Source of the DNA: CABMGO01 sp964574775
Lineage (GTDB): Archaea; Nanobdellota; Nanobdellia; Pacearchaeales; GW2011-AR1
Direction of reading: 5' to 3'
Assembly (NCBI GenBank): GCA_964574775.1
Contig: CAZNOS010000015.1
Span: forward strand, 1-17,172
Length of the DNA: 17,172 nucleotides
The notes beneath the pieces are model-generated. The model saw only the letters and a program-made list of their open reading frames with translations. It ran no database searches and was not told where the DNA came from. This document shows, piece after piece, positions 1-5,481 of this stretch (positions are counted from its first letter, which is position 1; the number at the start of each line of letters is the position of its first letter). Both the position numbers and the translations under genes were made by a program.

Positions 1-755
1 TCTACCCATTCTTTATTTTTTATGGTATAAAATATAAATGTTTTTTCGGATAGTTCATTTTTTCTTCCGGTTGGTTCTTCTATCTCCTTGATATTAATTA
101 GATTGTCGTCTATTATCGTTGCCCTAAGTGGTTGTTCTTTGTGATGTATTTCTATGAGTTCCTTTCCGTATTTGAAGTTTAGAGAAAGAAGTTTTTCTAC
201 GTTTTCTCTTGCGGGTAAGTCTACTCTACAAACAACTTTGATAGAAATGCCCTTTTTAACTAGTGCTTCTAGTACATCAAAGAGTTTTACTTTTTTATCT
301 GCAAAATTTAAAAATGATAGATTTCCGGAAAAAAATAAAATTTGTTTTTTGGCTTGCATTAACATTTCTTTAAATTTTTCTAGTTCGCTTGCATCGCTTT
401 CATCTTTGCCCCTTTTTGTCCAAACAAATTTGTCTTTATCTGGAACAAATTGAAAAATATCAAAAGGACGGAAATCTTCTTTTTTGTGAAATCTAAAAAT
501 ATCAGATTCTAGTTCTTCTTGGAATACGGTGTTCGATATTTTATCTATGCTCGCCCAATAAACTATTTTAAGTGCTCCACGAGTTCCTTCTCTAAATACT
601 CGGATGTCTAGCGTTCCAAAATTTTTTTTTATTTCGTCGATGTATCTGTCTGCGGTTCTCCAATTTTTATTGATGTGATTTGCAATTTCCTGTATGCTTC
701 TAGGTTTCGTTCTTATGAAATCTTCTATTTTTTTTATTTCTTCGTTTTTTAGCAT
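1..755 (-). CDS. winged-helix regulator with TrmB/PLD-like effector domain (3' end cut by window edge)
   Basis: Translating the minus strand from 755 gives an open frame of 251 codons that runs off the window, so the C-terminus is missing. Residues 1 to about 65 look like a winged helix-turn-helix (MLKNEEIKKIEDFI..., then EIANHINKNWRTADRYIDEI as the helix-turn-helix, and a short beta wing). From about residue 130 the pattern (KEMLMQAKKQILFFSGN, VLEALVKKGISIKVVCRV, LRATIIDDNLINIKE) resembles the phospholipase-D-like C-terminal domain of TrmB-type archaeal sugar regulators. An in-frame ATG at 770 would add five residues. I prefer 755 because a TTTAAA box lies about 25 bp upstream, as expected for a leaderless mRNA. 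It diverges from the nucleotide-enzyme operon at 853 and is an obvious candidate regulator of it; that link is inference. Domain assignment is by eye. Confidence 0.75.
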   Translation of the reverse strand, partial: MLKNEEIKKIEDFIRTKPRSIQEIANHINKNWRTADRYIDEIKKNFGTLDIRVFREGTRGALKIVYWASIDKISNTVFQEELESDIFRFHKKEDFRPFDIFQFVPDKDKFVWTKRGKDESDASELEKFKEMLMQAKKQILFFSGNLSFLNFADKKVKLFDVLEALVKKGISIKVVCRVDLPARENVEKLLSLNFKYGKELIEIHHKEQPLRATIIDDNLINIKEIEEPTGRKNELSEKTFIFYTIKNKEWV

Positions 756-775
756 ATAAATAATTGGCATTTGGG

Positions 776-785
776 GTTTAAATAT
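776..785. promoter_or_regulatory. palindromic TATA box between two divergent genes
   Basis: The core TTTAAA at 777-782 is its own reverse complement. On the minus strand it sits about 25 bp before the ATG at 755, giving a leaderless transcript. On the plus strand it could start RNA near 806, leaving a leader of about 46 nt before the ATG at 853. Minus-strand use is well supported by spacing. Plus-strand use is inference; a weaker AT-rich candidate (about 823-835) also lies upstream of 853. Confidence 0.5.
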
Positions 786-852
786 GTTATGCAACACTAT
801 GGACATAATTTGTACAGAAAAATGTAATAAAAATACAAGTCTATGTATAGGT

Positions 853-1392
853 ATGACAAACAAAATAAGAAGAATCGTTCTGACAGGAGGACCATGCTGT
901 GGAAAAACGACCATGCTAAATAATTTGGCAGCACAATCTTTGGGCGTAGTTCCAGAGGCTGCAAGAATGATAATAGAAGAAGAGCAGAAAAGGAGTACAA
1001 ATTGTTTACCATGGATGGATTTATTCGGATTTCAGGAAAGGGTAGCAGGACGTATACTTGAACTTGAACATTCATTCGACGATTCCCTATTGTTTTGCGA
1101 TAGAGGTATGGTGGATGGCCATGCTTATGCAACCAGCGGGAAAGTTCCTACTCCAGATTCGGTTCAAAACCTAGGCATAAAAAGATATGATGCAGTTTTT
1201 GTCCTGGACCAAATACCTCAGTATAGAGCTGATGAATCCAGAAAAGAGAGTCCAGAAAAGGCGCAAAGTATCCATAGGGCTATCTTCGAAGCGTATAGAG
1301 AGTTTGGATATAATCCGATTAGAGTTCCAGTAATGCCACCAAAAGAGAGAGTAAAATATTTTGTAAAATTAGTGGGGATGGGAGCAAAATGA
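853..1392 (+). CDS. AAA_28-type P-loop NTPase
   Basis: This is a 179-aa nucleotide-binding protein. The Walker A motif GGPCCGKTT is at residues 12-20, a PEAAR segment at 34-38, and a Walker-B-like/DRG motif (LLFCDRGMVDG) at 79-89. The C-terminal helix carries the ESPEKAQSIHRAIFEAYREF pattern typical of AAA_28 ATPases (NadR/TTD14-like P-loop proteins). The frame is open from 784, but the extra 23 residues are cysteine-rich and unlike the family, which starts just before the first beta strand, so I chose the ATG at 853. A short AGGT lies just upstream. Its stop overlaps the CYTH gene's start by 4 nt (ATGA), implying co-translation. AAA_28 and CYTH domains occur fused in eukaryotic TTD14-like proteins, so the two products probably act together. 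The substrate cannot be read from the sequence. Confidence 0.85.
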   Translation: MTNKIRRIVLTGGPCCGKTTMLNNLAAQSLGVVPEAARMIIEEEQKRSTNCLPWMDLFGFQERVAGRILELEHSFDDSLLFCDRGMVDGHAYATSGKVPTPDSVQNLGIKRYDAVFVLDQIPQYRADESRKESPEKAQSIHRAIFEAYREFGYNPIRVPVMPPKERVKYFVKLVGMGAK

Positions 1393-2072
1393 GCGATATA
1401 ATTAGTGCAATTTGTCATGATATGGATGCTTATGAGGCGCTGTGCGCAAGATTTGAGGAAAGGATAATATATTCTAACGGAAGTGCGGATTGTTATGGTG
1501 TGCATGCAAAAAAACTAAAAGAGAGGGCGAGACGTGAAGATGAGGCGACTAGGAGAGGGGGTTCGGCGGAAAGTTTAGAAAATCATGTGGAGGTTGAGGT
1601 TAAACTTCCAGTTGATGAAAAAACATTATGTTGGCTTGAAAAAAAATTAAATCGTGTGGGCAGAGGAACTCCGTGGGTTTTTCAGCAAAATGTTATCTAT
1701 AGAACAGATAAGGGTTTCGTTAGGTTTAGAAAAGAGGAGGGCTGCGCCAAGTTAACCATTAAGGGAAAAAATTCTGGTGGTAGATATAACCAAAGAACTG
1801 AAATTGAAAGTGATATAGATGTCAAGCTTTTTGAAAGTGTTTTAAAAAGTGCCGAGCAAGATGGGGCCATCGTTTATAGTAAAAGAAGAGCGACTTATTT
1901 TGAAGATAGGTGTACAATTTGTCTTGATGATTTGGGTGGAAAATATTTTGTGGAGATAGAAGGCGAGAGGGCGAATATTGATAAAAATATTGCCAGATTG
2001 GGACTAGAGGGAATTCCTACAGAAAAAAAAGATTATGCTCAGATAGTAGGTGATATGCATGGAAAAAGATAG
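1389..2072 (+). CDS. CYTH domain (triphosphate tunnel) protein
   Basis: This 227-aa protein has a CYTH domain from about residue 66 to the end. The signature ExExK is at residues 68-72 (EVEVK). Basic and acidic strands follow in order: FVRFRKEEG, KLTIKGK, RTEIE, a KRRATYFEDRCTICLDDLG segment and FVEIEGE. CYTH enzymes bind triphosphate compounds inside a beta tunnel with metal ions; members include class IV adenylate cyclases, thiamine triphosphatases and tripolyphosphatases, and the residues seen do not discriminate between them. Residues 1-65 are an extension that I do not recognise, rich in charge (KKLKERARREDEATRR). The start is set by the ATGA overlap with the upstream P-loop NTPase gene; a shorter protein starting nearer the CYTH core cannot be excluded. 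The next gene begins inside its last codons. Confidence 0.85.
   Translation: MSDIISAICHDMDAYEALCARFEERIIYSNGSADCYGVHAKKLKERARREDEATRRGGSAESLENHVEVEVKLPVDEKTLCWLEKKLNRVGRGTPWVFQQNVIYRTDKGFVRFRKEEGCAKLTIKGKNSGGRYNQRTEIESDIDVKLFESVLKSAEQDGAIVYSKRRATYFEDRCTICLDDLGGKYFVEIEGERANIDKNIARLGLEGIPTEKKDYAQIVGDMHGKR
2046..2054 (+). promoter_or_regulatory. Shine-Dalgarno site deciding the start at 2059
   Basis: TAGGTGATA contains AGGTGAT, a 7-nt match to the archaeal SD consensus GGAGGTGATC, about 5 nt before the ATG at 2059. It lies inside the CYTH coding region and supports the ATG at 2059 over the in-frame GTG at 2050, which falls within the SD itself. Confidence 0.7.
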
Positions 2073-2583
2073 TTGGAAAAAATATTGTGAATTGTGTGAT
2101 AGGAGTTGCGATGCACTAGTTTTGGGTTATGAACCCACGAACGTTTTATCTGGAAGGTTTTATGTTCCAGGTGTTTCTAATTGCGAAGAGGGGTTTGGTT
2201 TTGCTTTGAGAAAAGTTTTCGGAGAGAAGAATGGGTTGTTTCATTGGGCAGATTCTGTAAAATGGGCAACGGTAAAAGATTTGAATAGATTAGAGCCACG
2301 AATATTGCGTGGAGTGCAAGAAGTTGTTTCTGGAGATCCAGATTATCAAACTGAATTTGATCAGTATTTTTCTTACTTAGGAAGAAGATTCGAACATCAT
2401 TGGGTTTTTCTAAAGGGAGATTTATATAAATTTATAGACGGAGAAAGAGAGAAGGCTGTAGAATTATTTGATGGTTTTTGGAATGAGACTGAAAAAAACC
2501 GCTGGAGAGAAATTCATGGTTTTATGAGAGAATATACTGCGAATGAGTTTAGGGGAAAAGATGATAAAAAGAATTTTAATTGA
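2059..2583 (+). CDS. unrecognised 174-aa protein in nucleotide-enzyme operon
   Basis: I do not recognise a family. The protein is soluble, with no signal peptide or membrane segment. The N-terminus has closely spaced cysteines (C10, C13, C17 and C42 counting from the ATG at 2059), which could bind metal or be incidental. The second half is rich in aromatic and charged residues (RRFEHHWVFLKGDLYKFID at about 119-137, then a helical stretch ending in EIHGFMREY). The start at 2059 is set by a strong Shine-Dalgarno site. The gene overlaps the CYTH gene by 14 nt and the following kinase gene by 23 nt. Such tight coupling on both sides argues that it is a real gene whose product works with its neighbours. 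No function is proposed. Confidence 0.75.
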   Translation: MEKDSWKKYCELCDRSCDALVLGYEPTNVLSGRFYVPGVSNCEEGFGFALRKVFGEKNGLFHWADSVKWATVKDLNRLEPRILRGVQEVVSGDPDYQTEFDQYFSYLGRRFEHHWVFLKGDLYKFIDGEREKAVELFDGFWNETEKNRWREIHGFMREYTANEFRGKDDKKNFN

Positions 2584-3070
2584 GGGTCCAGATTGTTCTG
2601 GAAAGAGTACGGCATTAGATAGAATAAAAAATGCGTTAAGATGGGATGCAAAATCCCTACATCATCGTGAAGGAGATCAATTTCAAAGATATGTTAAAGA
2701 ATATTGTTCTGCTGAAAATATTGTTTTTGATAGAGGACATATTTCTGAGGCGGTTTATGGGCAGATGTGGCGAGGTGGAAATCCATTTTCTGAAAAAGAG
2801 TTTGACTTTTTGAATTTTTATTTACAGAGAGAGGGTTTGGTAATATTTGCGTTGCCATCTGAAGAAGCGCTCATTAGTCGTTATCGCTCTAGAAGTTTTT
2901 CACAACAAATAAAGGAGAGTGAGTTGGCCTTGGCTAGAAAATTGTTTTTAGAAAAATCTCAAACTATTCCTAATATTTTGTATACATCGTCCTCGTATTC
3001 TGAATTAGATAGTTTGGTAGAGAATGTATTAAGGAGGGTGAATGGCGAAGCTTTACGTGATTCCAGTTGA
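2561..3070 (+). CDS. thymidylate-kinase-like nucleotide kinase
   Basis: This is a 169-aa P-loop kinase. The Walker A motif EGPDCSGKST spans residues 8-17, and the DR motif VFDRGHISEAVYG spans 55-67, a pattern seen in thymidylate-kinase-like and phage deoxynucleotide kinases. A lid-like basic stretch (SRYRSRSF) follows in the second half. Expected role: phosphoryl transfer from ATP to a (deoxy)nucleoside monophosphate or related substrate; specificity is not readable. It is shorter than typical dTMP kinases (about 200 aa). I chose the ATG at 2561 over the in-frame ATG at 2543 because the family starts two or three residues before the first beta strand and a purine-rich AGGGG precedes it. It overlaps both neighbours (23 nt upstream, 29 nt downstream). 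Adjacent dCTP deaminase fits a pyrimidine deoxynucleotide role. Confidence 0.75.
   Translation: MIKRILIEGPDCSGKSTALDRIKNALRWDAKSLHHREGDQFQRYVKEYCSAENIVFDRGHISEAVYGQMWRGGNPFSEKEFDFLNFYLQREGLVIFALPSEEALISRYRSRSFSQQIKESELALARKLFLEKSQTIPNILYTSSSYSELDSLVENVLRRVNGEALRDSS
3031..3040 (+). promoter_or_regulatory. strong Shine-Dalgarno site for the radical SAM gene
   Basis: AAGGAGGGTG lies immediately before the ATG at 3042, inside the end of the kinase gene. It sets this start even though the genes overlap by 29 nt. Confidence 0.7.
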
Positions 3071-3782
3071 GTCGGCTTGCAATGCGAGATGTCCTTATTG
3101 CGTAAATCAATTTAGAGACTTAGGAAACTCTTTTTTATCTTTGGGTAATTTGGAAAAGTGTTTGAAGGATATTGGAACAATAGACGCGATCGAAATTAGT
3201 GGGGGCGGAGAGCCAACGTTGCATCCAAAAATATCTAGCATTATAGAGCTGTGTTCGAGAAAGACGAGAACTCAAATGTATACTAATGGACAATTGATCG
3301 GTTCTATTCCGAATTCTGTTTTAAAAAAACTTGACCCGCTTTGTATTTCTCGTTCTCATTATGATTCAGTAATTAATGAAAAAATTATGGGCATTAAAGG
3401 AGACGATGCGATTTTTTATAAAGGATTGAATATAAAAATTTCTGCTGTTTTGTTTAAGGGAGGAATAGAATCTCCGGAAGATGCGGAAAAATATATTGCA
3501 TGGGCCAAGGGCAGGGCAAATAAAATTGTTTTTAGACCACTGTTCCAGGATGTTAATTATACATTAGATGTAAAAAATAAAGTTGTATCTTTAGAATTAT
3601 TTTCTAGGTATTTCGGATTTGATGCTAATTCTGCTGAAAATTTTAAAACGAATTTAAATGGCGTAGAGGTGGAATTTGAAACTCGTTCTTGTAGTTGTGA
3701 AAATTCTAATCCAATCTTGCATGCGAATGGAAAGGTAAATTATTCTTGGAGGGGGAATGATATTAACCGGTCCGGAAATTAA
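3042..3782 (+). CDS. short radical SAM protein
   Basis: This 246-aa protein carries the radical SAM 4Fe-4S motif CxxxCxxC at C13, C17 and C20 (SACNARCPYC) and the SAM-contacting SGGGEP motif at 53-58. The order of strands and helices after it fits a partial TIM barrel. A late cysteine pair (SCSCENSNPILHANGKV) with the spacing and downstream 'xGKV' of MoaA/SPASM-type proteins may hold part of an auxiliary cluster, but the domain is too short to be a full SPASM. It would generate a 5'-deoxyadenosyl radical to modify an unknown substrate. Its position between a nucleotide kinase and dCTP deaminase makes a nucleotide or nucleotide-derived substrate plausible (inference). The prokaryotic viperins are radical SAM enzymes that act on CTP and often sit beside kinases, but the motif details here do not match them well. 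Overlap with dcd is 26 nt. Confidence 0.85.
   Translation: MAKLYVIPVESACNARCPYCVNQFRDLGNSFLSLGNLEKCLKDIGTIDAIEISGGGEPTLHPKISSIIELCSRKTRTQMYTNGQLIGSIPNSVLKKLDPLCISRSHYDSVINEKIMGIKGDDAIFYKGLNIKISAVLFKGGIESPEDAEKYIAWAKGRANKIVFRPLFQDVNYTLDVKNKVVSLELFSRYFGFDANSAENFKTNLNGVEVEFETRSCSCENSNPILHANGKVNYSWRGNDINRSGN
3748..3755 (+). promoter_or_regulatory. Shine-Dalgarno site for dcd
   Basis: GGAGGGGG directly precedes the ATG at 3757 and fixes that start within the end of the radical SAM gene. The spacing is tight. Confidence 0.6.
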
Positions 3783-4116
3783 ACGGCAAGTTGGTTTGGG
3801 AAGAATTCATCTTTTTCCGTTTATAGAAGAAAATATTAATCCTAATAGTTATAATTTCAGATTGGGTAATAAATTAAAAGTTTACAAAAACGATTTATTG
3901 GATTCAGCTTTAGAAAATGAGTCCGAAGANNNNNNNNNNNNNNNNNNNNNNNNNNNNNNNNNNNNNNNNNNNNNNNNNNNNNNNNNNNNNNNNNNNNNNN
4001 NNNNNNNNNNNNNNNNNNNNNNNNNNNNNGGAGATATAATTTTATACAACGGAAAATATCGAAATTCTTCTGGACCAGAAACAAGTCAAATATGGAAAGA
4101 TTTCGTTAAGAATTAA
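3757..4116 (+). CDS. dcd: dCTP deaminase, interrupted by an assembly gap
   Basis: dCTP deaminase converts dCTP to dUTP (some archaeal members go on to dUMP) and so feeds dTMP synthesis. Both sides of the N-run match the family: residues 1-57 (ILTGPEIKRQVGLGRI, then INPNSYNFRLGNKLKVY) resemble the conserved N-terminus, and the sequence after the gap (YNGKYRNSSGPETSQIWKDF) resembles the conserved C-terminus ending just before the stop. The catalytic centre (GRSSxxRxG and the active-site Glu) is in the missing part. About 85 residues are visible, whereas the family has about 170-195, so the gap should hide near 270-330 bp rather than 100 if the gene is intact. The reading frame across the N-run is therefore not meaningful. 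It is the last gene of the overlapping operon and ends 1 nt from the convergent serS stop. Confidence 0.8.
   Translation: MILTGPEIKRQVGLGRIHLFPFIEENINPNSYNFRLGNKLKVYKNDLLDSALENESEXXXXXXXXXXXXXXXXXXXXXXXXXXXXXXXXXXGDIILYNGKYRNSSGPETSQIWKDFVKN
3930..4029. other. assembly gap of 100 N
   Basis: There are exactly 100 N, the usual placeholder for a scaffold gap of unknown length. It lies inside dcd. Sequence on both sides is consistent with a single gene, so the join is probably right but the length is not. Confidence 0.97.
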
Positions 4117-4117
4117 T

Positions 4118-5386
4118 TTATTGTTGTGCTTCTATAACTTTGAATCCAGTATATTTCCAAAGAACTTCTGGTATTTTTATAGAACCGTCTTCTTGTTGAT
4201 TATTTTCAATTAGGGCGATCATTAATCTTGGGAGTGCAATTCCGGAGCCGTTGAGTGTGTGACAGAATTTGATTGTTCCATCTTTAGCTTGATAACGAGA
4301 ATTCATTCTTCTTGCTTGAAAATCTGTGCAGTTTGAACACGAAGAACATTCTAAATATCTTTTCATAGCTGGACTCCAAACTTCTAAATCATATGTTTTT
4401 GCAGATGAAAAACCAGCATCTCCTGTTGATAACAAAAGTCTTCTGAATGGTAATTTTAATTCTTCTAGTATCTTTTCTGCATTTTCTGTCATTTCTTCAT
4501 GGAATTTCCAGGAATCTTCTGCTTTGCAAATATAAACCATTTCTACTTTTTCGAATTCGTGTAATCTAAACAATCCTTCCTCTCCAGCTTTTCTTCCAGC
4601 TTCTGTTCTGTAACATTGTGTGAAGGCACAGAATTTTTTTGGCAGATCTTTTTCTGTCAATACTTCGTCTGCGTAAATATTAGTTACTGGGACCTCAGCT
4701 GTTGGAACCATGATTAATTCATCGTTTGTTTTGTAAAGTTGGTCGTCAAATTTCGGAAGATTTCCTGTTCCGAATGCTGCTTTCCTGTTAACCATTTGCG
4801 GTGGGTTTATTTCTGTAAATCCATTTTTTTCGTGGAAGTCGAGCATAAATTGCACTATGGCTCTTTGGAGTTTCGCTGCCTTTCCTGTTAAAATATAAAA
4901 TCCTGCACCAGCTATTTTCGTTGCTCTTTTCATATCAATCATTCCAAATTTCTCTAGAAGTTCTAAGTGTCCTTTTGGATTTTTTATATCTATGATTTTT
5001 CCTTTTTTGCAAACTTCTTTATTATGTGATTCATCACCCTTCGGTGCGTCCTCGCTCTGGATATTGGGAATTCTAGATAATAAGTCATCCATTTCCGCTT
5101 TTAATTTATTTTCTAATTCTTCGTTTTGTGTTAGTTTTTCGCCTATTTTTTTAGACTCAAGGATAAGTTTTTTTGCATCATCTTCTTTCTTTTGTTTTTT
5201 GGCTTGATTTATATTTTCTGAAACTTTGTTTTTTTGCCCTCTTAGTTGGTCGTCTTCTGTTTTATATTCTCTCCATTTTTTATCTAGTTCTATAATTTTT
5301 TCTACAATAGAAACTTCGTATCCTCTTTCTTTGGTGTTGGTTTTGACTAATTCTGGATTCTCTCTGATTAACTTTATGTCTATCAT
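4118..5386 (-). CDS. serS: seryl-tRNA synthetase (bacterial-type)
   Basis: This class II synthetase (422 aa, a normal length) charges tRNA-Ser with serine in the cytoplasm. The N-terminus has the family opening (MIDIKLIRENPELVK) and a long antiparallel coiled coil (about residues 28-108) that grips the tRNA-Ser long arm. The serine-binding TxE motif is T229-A230-E231. Motif 2 contains CYRTEAGRKAGEEGLFRLHE, and motif 3 contains LNGSGIALPRLMIALIEN with N379-G382. It is the common type, not the zinc-dependent methanogen type. The ATG at 5386 is placed by the family's N-terminus and by a TATA box about 25 bp upstream (leaderless). The stop is 1 nt from the convergent dcd stop, so transcripts from the two sides must overlap or end within each other. 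Confidence 0.97.
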   Translation of the reverse strand: MIDIKLIRENPELVKTNTKERGYEVSIVEKIIELDKKWREYKTEDDQLRGQKNKVSENINQAKKQKKEDDAKKLILESKKIGEKLTQNEELENKLKAEMDDLLSRIPNIQSEDAPKGDESHNKEVCKKGKIIDIKNPKGHLELLEKFGMIDMKRATKIAGAGFYILTGKAAKLQRAIVQFMLDFHEKNGFTEINPPQMVNRKAAFGTGNLPKFDDQLYKTNDELIMVPTAEVPVTNIYADEVLTEKDLPKKFCAFTQCYRTEAGRKAGEEGLFRLHEFEKVEMVYICKAEDSWKFHEEMTENAEKILEELKLPFRRLLLSTGDAGFSSAKTYDLEVWSPAMKRYLECSSCSNCTDFQARRMNSRYQAKDGTIKFCHTLNGSGIALPRLMIALIENNQQEDGSIKIPEVLWKYTGFKVIEAQQ

Positions 5387-5406
5387 AGAATTATCACGAA
5401 AAAATC

Positions 5407-5416
5407 TTATTTAAAC
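5407..5416 (-). promoter_or_regulatory. TATA box of serS
   Basis: On the minus strand the sequence reads AAAAAAGTTTAAATAAG, an A-rich BRE-like stretch followed by a TATA box centred about 25 bp before the serS ATG. This predicts a transcript that starts at or near the start codon. Confidence 0.7.
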
Positions 5417-5452
5417 TTTTTTGTTCTAGAATATATGTTGGATTGCAATAAT

Positions 5453-5462
5453 ATTTTTAAAC
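5453..5462 (+). promoter_or_regulatory. TATA box of the lipoprotein-like gene
   Basis: ATTTTTAAAC is centred about 24 bp before the ATG at 5482, the leaderless spacing seen elsewhere in this window. A second TTTAAA at 5464-5469 is too close to the start to serve the same ATG. Confidence 0.55.
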
Positions 5463-5481
5463 GTTTAAAAGATGTAATTTG

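Noticed and set aside
154..453. 99-codon plus-strand frame near the window start
   Set aside because: It is the antisense shadow of the minus-strand winged-helix regulator, whose product makes clear protein sense.
784..852. N-terminal extension of the AAA_28 NTPase from the ATG at 784 or 799
   Set aside because: It is cysteine-rich and family-unlike, the first ATG falls inside the TATA box region, and the ATG at 853 gives the normal start just before the first strand.
3042..3782. Radical SAM protein as a prokaryotic viperin
   Set aside because: The kinase neighbour fits, but the residues after the cluster motif (CPYCVN) and SGGGEPTLHP are more like general MoaA-type enzymes, and the C-terminus differs. 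Noted as an idea, not called.
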